A stretch of DNA of 64,000 nucleotides from Siphlonurus alternatus. Lineage: Eukaryota; Arthropoda; Insecta; Ephemeroptera; Siphlonuridae. The notes beneath the pieces are model-generated. The model saw only the letters and a program-made list of their open reading frames with translations. It made no database searches and was not told the origin of the DNA. The stretch spans positions 3,235,501 to 3,299,500 of the forward strand of contig OX463782.1 in NCBI GenBank assembly GCA_949825025.1, read 5' to 3'. The translations under genes were made by a program, and so were the position numbers. Numbering within the stretch: the first letter of the stretch is position 1; every line of letters starts with the position of its first letter. Of the stretch, positions 32,024 through 43,013 are shown piece after piece.

Positions 32024-32435
32024 GTGAGGAGACATTTTATCACCTTAGAATAGTCAGCTGATTTTTTTTATGTTCGCACCATCCCATGCAAGCTTATGTA
32101 AAAAGAAAGAAACAAAATAGCTTGTTTCTTTAGCAATAAAGCAAGTTACGGGACAACTAAATAAGTGACATGGTGACTTGATATTTTTTCCGCCTTGGAA
32201 AATTTGAAGCCTTAATGTACAAATGTACATATCCTAAGCACCAAGAGGTTCTGTTACAATTATCTTGTTAAGTTAAAAGAAGGTAGAGTTTGGATTTGAG
32301 ACTAATGAACTGCAAACTCTAGACTGAAATTGTTTATACTTGTGAGCTACTGGATTCTGCTCATACCTTCTGTTTGACAATATTTAAAAATGCAAACAAG
32401 TACCTCCTTTGACTGATCTCTCGTGTTTATCTCAG

Positions 32436-32694
32436 CTGGTATGTGCCGTGGCCAAGGGAATTCCCATCGTCAGTCATACGTACTGGAAGGCGTGGGTAGA
32501 TGCAGTAAAAGAAGGGAAGGAAGAGCGCCCAAATCCTGCAGATTTCCTGCCTGAGGTCAAAGAGCCTACGCTGAACAAGAATGAGGTGAACTTCTGTGTC
32601 AACCCTGAGCGCAAGAACCTTTTCAAGGATTTAACCTTCGTTGTGACGAGTGACAAGCAGTTGCGCAGGACCGATTGCATCATACGAGCAGCAG
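32436..32694 (+). CDS. NBN: NBN exon 5 (BRCT1 end, BRCT2 start)
   Basis: Acceptor ATCTCAG, donor GCAG|GTACTA (phase 1). Residues 168-253: LVCAVAKGIPIVSHTYWKAW finishes BRCT1 with its conserved tryptophan; ERKNLFKDLTFVVTSDKQ opens BRCT2, like human ERKQIFKGKTFIF. Confidence 0.93.
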
Positions 32695-32934
32695 GTACTA
32701 GGGGCATGGACTATGTGATGAAAAACCTGATGTTTTTTATTGTGTATTTGAATTAAGGACCTAGAACTATGTTTTGTTAATTTTTTTAGATTTTTTTTTT
32801 TTTAACACTCTTAACCTTGACATCGTGCTACAAAACACAGTGATGCCATAATTTGCAAGTGCTTCATAAGCAAGCAGGAGAAAGATATTGTAAAACTGTG
32901 ATGTCTTTCCCCTCAATTTTGAGAGTGTTGGGAG

Positions 32935-35900
32935 CCCACGAGAAAATAAGCGTGAAAATTGGAGTCAAATTCACTCGCGCATATTGACTCCAATTGACCC
33001 AAATTTGGCCCCTCGTTTATGTCAATATGCGCGAGTGAATTCACGTGTATTGAATCATTTTGGTGCAGATTGGCTCGTATATATTGACGTATTTTCACGT
33101 ATTTTGACAAATATTGGCGTAAATGCCGGCCCAAATCCTTCGTTCGGCCTCACGTACTTTCAGGTATATTCACATATATTGACTCACCTATTTTCACCCA
33201 TATTAACCCAAAATTGGCCCCTTTTATGCGTGAATATGCGCGAGTGAATTCACGTGTATTGAAGCATTTTGGTGCAGATTGGTTCGTATATATTGGCGTA
33301 TTTTCACGTATTTTGACAAATATTGGCGTAAATGCCGGCCCAAATCCTTCGTTCGGCCTCACGTACTTTCAGGTATATTCACATATATTGACTCACCTAT
33401 TTTCACCCATATTAACCCAAAATTGGCCCCTTTTATGCGTGAATCTGAATGAGTGGATATTTCACGAATATTCACCTACTTTCACCTCTGTTGACCTGCA
33501 TTGCCCCCCGTACTTGTTTCACTCATTCTCACGCTTTTTGACGCACTTTCACCCATTTGTCAACCAATTTTTTCCATACAGTCCCCTCATGCATATTGAC
33601 GCATTTTGACATATTTTCACCCATTTGTCAACCAATATTTTCCATACAGTCCTCTCATGCATATTGACGCATTTTGACATATTTTGACACACTTTCACCC
33701 ATTTGTCAACCAATTTTTTCCATACTGTCATCTCCTCATGCATATTGACGCATTTTGACATATTTTGACGCACTTTCACCCATTAGTCAACCAATTTTTT
33801 CCACAAAGTCCCCTCATGCATATTGACGCATTTTGACATATTTTGACGCACTTTCACCCATTTGTCAACCAATTTTGTCTATAAAATCCCCTCATGCATA
33901 TTGACGCATTTTGACATATTTTCACGAAGTTTCACGCTTTTACCAACCAAATTTTTACACCAAGTCCGTTCATGCATATTGACACTTTTTGACATATTTT
34001 GACGAACTTTGACCCTTTTAGTAACCAACTTTTTCCTTAGAGTCCGTTCATGCATATTGACACTTTTTGACATATTTTGACGAACTTTGGCCCTTTTACT
34101 AACCAACTTTTTCCATAAAGTCCGTTCATGCATATTGACACTTTTTGACATATTTTCACGAATTTTCACGCTTTTATGGAACAAATTTTTTCCACAAAGT
34201 CCCCTCATGCATATTGACGCATTTTGACATATTTTGACGCACTCTCACCCATTTGTCAATCAATTTTTTCTATAAAATCCCCTCATGCATATTGACGCAT
34301 TTTGACATATTTTCACGAAGTTTCACGCTTTTACCAACCAAATTTTTACACCAAGTCCGTTCATGCATATTGACACTTTTTGACATATTTTGACGAACTT
34401 TGACCCTTTTAGTAACCAACTTTTTCCTTAGAGTCCGTTCATGCATATTGACACTTTTTGACATATTTTGACGAACTTTGGCCCTTTTACTAACCAACTT
34501 TTTCCACAAAGTCCGTTCATGCATATTGACACTTTTTGACATATTTTCACGAATTTTCACGCTTTTATGTAACAAATTTTTTACAACAAGTCCGTTCATG
34601 CATATTAACACTTTTTGACATATTTTCAAGAACTTTCACATAAGTATCGATCAAATTTTGTTATTAAGTTCACTCATGCATATTATACATCACGCATTTT
34701 TACACATTTTCACTCACAACAGCATACATTTCTCGTCATAGGCTAGCTCACCGAACCGTTGAAGTTAATGCAGTTCCATAGCCTCGTCAGTCCATCGATA
34801 CCTGAAATGTGCAAAGAATCCACAAAGAAACACGCTCGCAAATTTTTTACACACTGGAAATTGTTCTCACTTGCCACACCATAATTAAAAATGAAGAGCA
34901 AAATAAAAATAACAATTATAAGTATTATTACAAACAGAAATATATAGGCATACAGTAAAATGAGGCCTCTAAGAAAACTTTTACTATAGGGTTGAATATT
35001 ATAGCAATAAATTTTCACTGATTCCCTCTAGGCTTAAATAATTTAACTGAAAAATAATTTAATTATCATAATATAGGGCCAAACTTTAACTGTTTCAATT
35101 TAACCATATCATAATGAGCGAATTCATATACCTCATAATAGTTATTTTTTAAATAAGGAACTAATTTTACTTATCTGATATACGACTTCTCGTGTTTTAA
35201 TCTTCTTTTTCTCATCTTGAATACACGACTAAACATCCGATTCTGACATTTTGTAAACACGTGCCGTACGGCCGGAGGGAACTCAACATCGCATTATCTC
35301 TTTTTTCATCATTAAAAATGCGGAAAACTTGCAAATTTTAACATTGGACAAACGAATGATTACCTAACTTCACTTTAATTAACAATTTAATGTTCAGGAA
35401 CAAGTAAAACTTCACTTAAACACCTCATAAACACCACGTACAATCATGAAACTTCCACGCACCTCTAGCTATGTCGCCATCTTGTATAGCTACCAACCGC
35501 CAAGTCGAATGACCGGAAGTTCCCCCACTTTCAATTCTTGAACAATTTTTTTACTAAGTCTATTCACGCACATTGGCACTTTTTGACATATTTTCGCGAA
35601 CTTCCACGTATTTACTAACCAAATTTGTCTACAAAGTCCACTGACGTATTTTGACCCATTTTGACATATTTTCACGAACTTCCACGTATTTACTAACCAA
35701 ATTTTTCTACAATGAACATTGACGTATTTTGACCCATTTTGACATATTTTCGCGAACTTCCACGTATTTACTAACCAATTATTTCTACAAAGTTCACTGA
35801 CGTATATTAACCCATTTTGACATATTTTCACGAACTTCCACGTATTTACTAACCAAATTTTTCTACAAAGTCCACTGACGTATTTTGACCCATTTTGACA

Positions 35901-37520
35901 TATTTTCACGAACTTCCAGGTATTTACTAACCAAATATTTCTACAATGTCCCTTGACGTATTTTGACCCATTTTGACATATTTTCGCGAACTTCCACGTA
36001 TTTACTAACCAATTATTTCTACAAAGTTCACTGACGTATATTAACCCATTTTGACATATTTTCACGAACTTCCACGTATTTATTAACCAAATTTTTCTAC
36101 AAAGTCCACCAACGTATTTTGACGCATTTTGACATATTTTCGCGAACATCCACGTATTTACTAACCAATTATTTCTACAAAGTTCACTGACGTATATTGA
36201 CCTATTTTGACAATTAATCTATACAGGTGAATGGACTTTGTAAAAAAAGGTGTTATCTTCCATAAACGGACTTTGTGGGAAGATTTGGTCGATAAACGTG
36301 TGAAAATGCTTGAAAAAGTGTAAAAATAGGTGAACTTGCATGAACGGACTTTGTGGAAAAAGTTGGTTAGTAAAAGGGTCAAAATATGTCAAAAAGTGTC
36401 AATATGCATGAACAGACTTTGTATAAAAATTTGGTCGATAAAAGGGTGAAAGTTCGTGAAAATATGTCAAAAAGTGTCAACATGCATGAACGGACTTTAT
36501 GGAAAAAGTTGGTTAGTAAAAGGGCCAAAGTTCGTCAAAATATGTCAAAAAGTGTCAATATGCATGAACGGACTTTATGAAAAAAGTTGGTTAATAAATG
36601 GGTCAAAGTTCGTCAAAATATGTCAAAAAGTGTCAATATGCATGAACGGACTTAATGAAAAAAGTTGGTTAGTAAAAGGGTCAAAGTTTGTCAAAATATG
36701 TCAAAAAGTGTCAATATGCATGAACGGACTTTATGGAAAAAATTGGTTAGTAAAAGGGTCAAAGTTCGTCAAAATATGTCAAAAAGTGTCAATATACATG
36801 AACGGACTTTCTGGAAAAAGTTGGTTAGTAAAAGGGTCAAAGTTCGTCAAAATATGTCAAAAAGTGCCAATATGCATGAACGGACTTGGTGTAAAAATTT
36901 GGTTGGTAAAAGGGTGAAAGTTCGTGAAAATATGTCAAAAAGTGTCAACATGCATGAACGGACTTTAAGGAAAAAGTTGGTTAGTAAAAGGGTCAAAGTT
37001 CGTCAAAATATGTTAAAAAGTGTCAATATGCATGAACAGACTTGGTGTAAAAATTTGGTCGGTAAAAGGGTGAAAGTTCGTGAAAATATGCCAAAAAGAG
37101 TGAATTTAAATTGTGTCAAAGTAGCTGAAAGTACGTCAAAATGAATCAATTTACTTCATATTAATTGTAGAGCAATAAATGCGTGAAAATGCTTGAAACT
37201 TTATCAAAATGGGTGAGTGAAAATAAGTCAACCGGCATCAATGTAGGTGAAGTTCACACCAAATTAGAAATACTTGGATATACGTGAAACTGCGTGAATC
37301 TGTACGAGTCAATTGTGTGAAAATATGTTAGTATATGTCAATATGGGTGAGTGAAACTGCTTGAAATTCACCTATTTTGATAAATAGCTGAAAATTTGTC
37401 AATATGCTTGAATGAAGCGTCAATCTACATGAGCCATACTTCAATATATTTCAATGTATGGGAATATGGGTGAGATTTTCACCCATATTGACGAATTATT
37501 CACGTTTTTTTTCTCGTGGG
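32935..37520. mobile_element. Second fold-back element, 10-bp periodic, in NBN intron 5
   Basis: 4.6 kb bounded by inverted CCCACGAGAAAA. Left part (to about 36220) repeats words such as TTGACGCATT TTGACATATT; right part (36235-37140) carries them inverted (GTCAAAATAT GTCAAAAAGT). Words recur every 10 bp nearly throughout and are grouped in 78-bp tandem units (for example 36483 and 36561). A 210-220-bp block is duplicated at 33000-33430 and a 390-bp block at 33880-34620. No transposase. No clear target duplication, so mobility is inferred from structure. The 78-bp unit is 26 codons, so long open frames arise trivially. Confidence 0.8.
34680..35530. other. Non-repetitive segment inside the second fold-back element
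   Basis: About 850 bp without the 10-bp words, including a GC-richer patch (CCGTACGGCCGGAGGGAACT). It may be a later insertion or the original core. No frame with recognisable similarity. Confidence 0.5.
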
Positions 37521-38289
37521 AGGGTTAAAAACAATCTGAAATAAATTGACACAACTTACGATCCTATCCAAATTTGCAATAAAAAAAGTTACATTCAAGT
37601 CCATTTACGTGTTGTAATGTTGGGGGAAGGAGGTGGTATTGAATATCTCTACAGTACCGGTACCTAAGTCAATGCTGACACGGTCTTTGAACGTTAGTAC
37701 GTTCCTCGGCATTATATAGATTGCAATAGCATTGATGTATTGTTTAAAACATACATCAACGCTATGACGGCCCTCTCGATAAGAGAAACTGTACCACTGG
37801 CTACTATAATTTTTCTTTTGGAATTTATTAAAAAAAAAAAATCTAAACAAAAATAATTTATGTTCATTCATAACATGACACCATATCCCTTGTGGGGTAA
37901 GCCAGTAGCATTATTACCTCAGTCGTCAATGTCCTAGGCAATATTTATCTGCTTTTTAAAAAGATGTTATTTTAATTAGTGAGGCTTACTAGACCTCCAC
38001 GTACCGAGGACATGTTGCTTATGACTTGCCCTACCAACTAGACATTGGGATGAATTTAGCCGCTGACCCACAGAAACAATTAACTTGCTCCCTTGAGCCA
38101 GGATCCCTGCTGCAGGAACTCCTCAAGGGCCGGGTCAGCGTTGCCCGTGTTCACCACTAGGAGGTAATAAAATGCTGTGCCCGGATTACACTTAAGAACA
38201 CATTTACAGTATATAATACTGAAAATGTTTTGTGTATTATGTGATGTCATGTAAGAAGTAACGTCACTCAATTACCTTAATTGTATCAG
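37521..38289 (+). other. NBN intron 5, 3' part
   Basis: Unique AT-rich sequence with a small hairpin around GCATTGATGTATTGTTTAAA (about 37730). Nothing else seen. Confidence 0.5.
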
Positions 38290-38424
38290 GGGGAGAGACC
38301 GTCATGCTGGGCAGCCTGACCGTGACAGAAATGGTCAAAGACAAAGTGATCGTCATGCAGCACGCCCCACAGGACTCTCAGGGCCAGGACTGCACAGTAC
38401 CAGCTGACTACGTCAAAGTACTTG
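38290..38424 (+). CDS. NBN: NBN exon 6 (BRCT2 middle)
   Basis: Acceptor TTGTATCAG, donor CTTG|GTGAGA (phase 1). Encodes GGETVMLGSLTVTEMVKDKV and continues to PADYVKVL, the variable centre of BRCT2. It joins both neighbours in frame. Confidence 0.88.
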
Positions 38425-39195
38425 GTGAGATTCGTACTGTAATGATTCAAATAAGCATGCAAATATTTATTCATCTTCAAAGCAGGACAAAATATGTCAC
38501 AAATATGTACATTAATCATGCATGTTACTTATTTGAACTTTTAATAAAATTGTCCAGTTAGTAAATTCTTTTTTCTTGTAATAACAATTTCACTTTACTC
38601 TTAAACGTAGATACATAATTATATCACTCTAACACTTAACATATATATGTAGGAAGTAAATTATATACCGGTAATTTTTTTGAAGTACATACATGAGTCC
38701 ATCTTTGGAAGCTGTTATTCTGTGGATCAGAGTAATATTGAGGGTATTTGTAAACTTGCTGTTCTATAATTTGTTAAAAAGCAATTGCAATTTTGCAAAT
38801 TAAATCATTTATAAGGATTTTTTTTTTCTAGTGACTGTGCTCAAGATATTAGGTTATTTTATATTTAAAATTATTACTACAGCACTTACACCTTATTATT
38901 TTTAAATTAAAGGCTAAGTATTGGCCTGGCCACATCCGGAAAGGTAAAATGGTGTCGACGATATTAACTTTTTTACTAACTTTTTATTTTTAAATTAATG
39001 TTGCTAGTTTACCCCGTAAGGGATTTGGCATCATGTTATGTGTAGTTAAATTTAAATTTTTGTCCTTAAATTTATAAGGAGTAAAAATTAAAAGGATGCT
39101 GGCACAGAGCTATTGGCACAAAACTTAAGCCGCCCCACTAAATTTGACTGAATATCAAGCAACAATATTGATAAATAGTATTTTTTTGTTTCTAG
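38425..39195 (+). other. NBN intron 6
   Basis: AT-rich intron, no repeat or exon recognised. Confidence 0.6.
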
Positions 39196-40033
39196 AAAAA
39201 CTGAAGAAACTGAAGAAAAGGACAATCCCTGAATCAGAATTGAGTCTTGCCGTGTTGTACAACTCCATTAAAACAAACTGCAACACAAGCTTCGACCACA
39301 CAAAACTGATTCGTCCAAGAAAGGCCACACAGAACACGGATGACTCTCCCTCAATCATCCTGGCTCCAGACACTGCAGACGCCACTCAAGTCCTTCCTCC
39401 TAGGGACACTAGGAATCATCCTGAAGTCACTACTAAACCTCAAAAAAGCAAGACTAAAGTTACAATTCCAGCCAAATCAACAACCAAGATTCCAGAATGT
39501 CTTGGGGAAACATCAACAAGATCCACAAGAGCTAGCAAGGTGAAGGAAAATCCAAACAAAGAGGCCTCATTTATGGTCCCTGAAAGTCTTGAGATAAAAG
39601 AAGAGTCAATACCAACTAGAGTTAGCAAGGTAATTCCAAGCAAAGAGTCTAAAACTATGATTCCTGAAAGTTTTGAAATAGATGATGATGAACCAACTCA
39701 AGTACTTAGTACATCTACAAGAGCTAATGATACTCAGGAGATTCCATCTAAAGTCATTAAGAAGTCATCAATGATGATTCCTGAAAGTATGGAGTTAGAA
39801 GAATCCACTCAAGCTTCTACAAGATCTACCAGAGTCTCTAAAATGACTTTATCTTCCAAAGAGGGACCGATTGTAAAGAAAACTTCAAAAATGACCATGT
39901 CCCAGAGCCTGGGTGGCTCTGACGATAACATGCCACAGTCCAGCAACAAGCCAAGCCCCAGTATTGGCTCCATTTTGACCTTCAAGGATGTTGATAACGT
40001 CTTCTCTGTGCCCAAGGCCCCCAAGAATAAAAG
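39196..40033 (+). CDS. NBN: NBN exon 7 (BRCT2 end and repeat region)
   Basis: Acceptor TTTCTAG, donor AAAAG|GTGAGT (phase 2). Residues 299-577. RTIPESELSLAVLYNSI matches human RPIPEAEIGLAVIFMTT and closes BRCT2. The rest is disordered: a motif (I/V)PESxE(I/L) recurs three times about 35-45 residues apart (VPESLEIKEE, IPESFEIDDD, IPESMELEES), interspersed with S/T-Q sites (ATQV, PTQV, DTQE, STQA) that could be ATM targets. Confidence 0.9.
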
Positions 40034-40852
40034 GTGAGTCCCTAAAAAAAAAAAAAAAAAAAAAAAGCTACAAAAATGGCAAAGACATGCTATGACTAGA
40101 TGAGACATCATTTTAATGTAATATAATTTGTATATCAGCACCTACCCATAAGGCTTCCGGCCTTGGTAGGACTGAATTCTTATTTTTCACTAATAAAACT
40201 ATTTAAAAAAATATCACCAATATTTAGTTGTTATATAGTGTGTGCTTGCATAATCAATTCATGAATCTTGAAAAATCTATACAGGGTACTCAGAAAAAAA
40301 AATCTTGATTCTCATTTGATTGTGTATTAAGCTATTAACAAATAAACATGCTGCATTTTTATCTGATAATGAACTGTTAATTATTATTATTATGCCGTAA
40401 TGGCTTAAATTAATGAACTGTTAGCTTTCAAATTCAGGATTATTTATAAAAAGCAAAAAAGAGTTAATACATTAATTAAGAAACTGCTATATTTTCCAAT
40501 GAATAAAATTTATTTTGTTTTTAATTTTCATTCATATGCTTTATAATGAACAATAATTTCTTTTTGATAATATTTTAATTTTGGATTCTTTTCCTGCAAA
40601 CTTTACTGTCATAGTTTTCAGAAGTTTGTGGTGAAAAAGGTAGTCTACCTTTACCACAACAGGTAAATAAAGAAAACATTGCATGCTCACTTAGGGCATT
40701 CAACTTTTATCTGTGTGGTAAAGAAAAACATTACATGCTGCATGTTAGTTTCAGTATTGTCAATGTTTCTGTGTTAATTTTAGATCACATTAAAATATTT
40801 TACTTGTTACCTCATTTGCATTTTAATAATCATTTTGATTATTAATTTGCAG
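40034..40852 (+). other. NBN intron 7
   Basis: Starts with a poly-A run; otherwise AT-rich intron without recognisable elements. Confidence 0.6.
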
Positions 40853-41432
40853 ACTTGGAGATCCTGCACCCTCCAATGTTCAGCCGAGCACCAAAACACA
40901 GCGACTGTCAACCCCTGAGGAAGATTCACAAGAGGTTATTGTGCGCCGCAGTTTGAAAAATGTGACAATCAGGGACCACTCTGTTGATAAAGAAGATGAT
41001 GACGAGGATCCGTTTGGTTTTGAAGACCGAATTCTTCCATCAAAGACTCATAACCAAGCCTCGTCATCCAAAGCTAAACCAACTGGTCCGAAGCGAACTA
41101 AAGATGATGTTTCTGATGATGAAGAAGCTTCTTTCAAATTTAAGCCAATTAAAATTCGTAAGCTGATACACAATGATGATGAAGAAAATATCTTTGACTT
41201 TGATGATGTAGTGACTGATTTGCCAGCATCTGCAGCTCCCACTCAGCAAGTTATGTCTAAGAAACAGACAACTCCTCAACAATCACCTCAAGAGACTCGA
41301 GAGCCCAAGACAAAACCGCCATCAACGGACACTTCTGTGGACCCTGGTCCCTCTACCAGCAGCTCTCGCGATGAACAACCGGTTTCACAGGAAGACTGGC
41401 TTCAAACATCTCACAATAGACCAGCTATCAAG
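40853..41432 (+). CDS. NBN: NBN exon 8 (acidic linker)
   Basis: Acceptor AATTTGCAG, donor ATCAAG|GTTAGT, phase 0. Residues 578-771: acidic and serine-rich (KEDDDEDPFGFED, DDVSDDEEASF, HNDDEENIFDFDDV) with SQ sites. Such DDxF patches are typical of the poorly conserved middle of nibrin; no human counterpart can be aligned with confidence. Confidence 0.82.
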
Positions 41433-41489
41433 GTTAGTTTATAACCAAAACAAAGTATCTCACTGGTTCTCCAGGCAAAAATTCCAATT

Positions 41490-41598
41490 ACTACGTTTAC
41501 ATGACGGTGTTTAATGCGTATTCGTTGACGACGGATAATGTTATTCTTATGAGGCGTCGTCAACGAATATGCATTAAACACCGTCATGTAAACGTAGT
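41490..41598. mobile_element. Short hairpin MITE
   Basis: 109 bp, almost a perfect palindrome: ACTACGTTTACATGACGGTG and following bases on each side of a ~25-nt loop. Lies in NBN intron 8. Confidence 0.75.
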
Positions 41599-41767
41599 GA
41601 ATGTCAGAGTAAGGGCAAAATTTAAAATGTGGCCTGCCAAAATTCTTCTATTTTCTCCCAGAAAATTCTGTGTTAGGTGATATGATATTTTTTTTTTAAA
41701 AAATATAATGTTGTTTCATGTCAAGAGCTGTAATAAAAAATGTTTAAAATTATTTTGTTTTCATTAC

Positions 41768-42199
41768 TGTAAGGATTATTGTCACTGATCTTAGTAGATG
41801 GTGAATCACTATGAAAATTATAGTAAACCTTCCTCTTACATTATAACATAAATATTCAGCCAAAAAAATGGAGCAAGAATTAATCTAGTTTTTGAGATAT
41901 ACAGGATACAAATACTGTAGTAAGAATATAATTGAAAATCTGGCGGTCATTAGCCAAATCAAGTCAAATCAGCTTCTTTTTCAACTAAAAAATTGATATC
42001 TCAAAAACTGGACCAAATACAGTAATTACTTTTTTTTTGCTTCAGAAAGTAAACAGTCATTTTGTTCTCTATGTTCTGATCTAAATTTCATATTTTTTTA
42101 CCATAAAAAAAATAATTACAGTCAACCGGGGTAACTTTGAAAATGAGGAAAGTAAAGATTGTGACAATACAATTGTACCATAGTGACAATAATCCTTAA
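41768..42199. repeat. Dispersed inverted-repeat element, family B copy 1
   Basis: Begins AAGGATTATTGTCACTGATC and ends with the inverted AGTGACAATAATCCTTA. A shorter relative lies at 47749-48076 in SNRPD1 intron 2, sharing long stretches such as CACTATGAAAATTATAGTAA. Confidence 0.75.
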
Positions 42200-42264
42200 C
42201 TGTTATAAGATTTTTTTTATTATTTTACTATCCAGATTATTAACAATGTGTTGAAACGTTACAG

Positions 42265-42477
42265 GAAGAGAACGGAACGTTTCCACCAGAGCAGCAGGCG
42301 AGAGACTCTGGAGACGAGTATGACATGGACGAGGTTGACATGCCTCAACGCATCAGCGTTACGGTGGTCTTCAGACCGTTGGTCAAGCTAAACACTTCCG
42401 TCACCGTGACGACCGAGGCAAGCACGTCGGCAGACACCTCCGTTGTGAAGACCTTCAACGTGAAGACCTTCAAAAAG
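42265..42477 (+). CDS. NBN: NBN exon 9 (MRE11-binding segment)
   Basis: Acceptor GTTACAG, donor AAAAAG|GTGAGG, phase 0. Residues 772-842. After an acidic start, VVFRPLVKLN and FNVKTFKK correspond to human TEFRSLVIKN and LKNFKKFKK, the two short stretches by which nibrin wraps MRE11. Confidence 0.85.
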
Positions 42478-42812
42478 GTGAGGGTCGAGACTGAAGGTGT
42501 TGCAATCTCTAACCATGGAAAAAATATTCTCATAGATGTCACAGAGTCTAATATCAGACTCTATCTAAATAAAAACAGGTAAATAATTAGCACTCGCAAA
42601 ACTTGATGGTACAGTATCAGGTGAAACAGAATAATTGCATCTATAGGTTTTTGTCAAAAGTTTTACATAAGCTTCATAAACTGAGAGCCGGAGGATCAGA
42701 CTAGCCTAAAAGCCATTCAGGTAAAAGGTTTTTTATCTACAACTAATTTGGTCCTGAGGGCTTCACTCTCTGTGTCAAGTTCTGACCTAGCAAAATGATT
42801 GATATGTTTCAG

Positions 42813-43013
42813 TCGTGGCACCCACAACTTCAGCAACTTCCGACGGTCATTTCTCGCACGGAGCTCAAGAACTACAGCAGCCTCTCCGGAGAATTGTTGC
42901 CCGGAGTGGAGCAATCGGAGCGGGAGCAGAGGACAGAGGTGGAGACGGAGACCGCCTGGGCCTTCCAGGACGCTGTGACCTCCACGACCACTGGGAGGAA
43001 GCGAAGGAGATAG
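42813..43013 (+). CDS. NBN: NBN exon 10 (C-terminus)
   Basis: Acceptor TTTCAG, stop TAG 43011-43013. Residues 843-908: SWHPQLQQLPTVISRTELKN aligns with human GKLPHIIGGSDL; an acidic-aromatic patch (VETETAWAFQDAV) sits where the ATM-binding motif is in human; the protein ends GRKRRR, like human LKRRR. Confidence 0.85.
   Translation, partial: SWHPQLQQLPTVISRTELKNYSSLSGELLPGVEQSEREQRTEVETETAWAFQDAVTSTTTGRKRRR

Larger units (their letters stand above)
2767..43013 (+). other. NBN: NBN gene span (coding part, ten exons)
   Basis: Exons 2767-2794, 29762-29907, 31068-31234, 31864-32023, 32436-32694, 38290-38424, 39196-40033, 40853-41432, 42265-42477 and 42813-43013 all have GT-AG boundaries and agree in phase. 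Domains along the protein: FHA about 10-115, BRCT1 about 118-205, BRCT2 about 225-330, low-complexity acidic region with S/T-Q sites about 335-770, MRE11-binding segment about 795-843, basic end at 908. Introns 1 and 5 are swollen by giant repeats. AATAAA signals lie at 43756 and 45572, but the true 3' end is not evident. Confidence 0.88.

Noticed and set aside
33549..37144. Tandem-repeat proteins of up to 219 residues (KICQNGSKYV, NMHERTLWKKL repeats)
   Set aside because: The repeat unit is 78 bp, a multiple of three, so any stop-free frame stays open; similar frames appear on both arms and strands.
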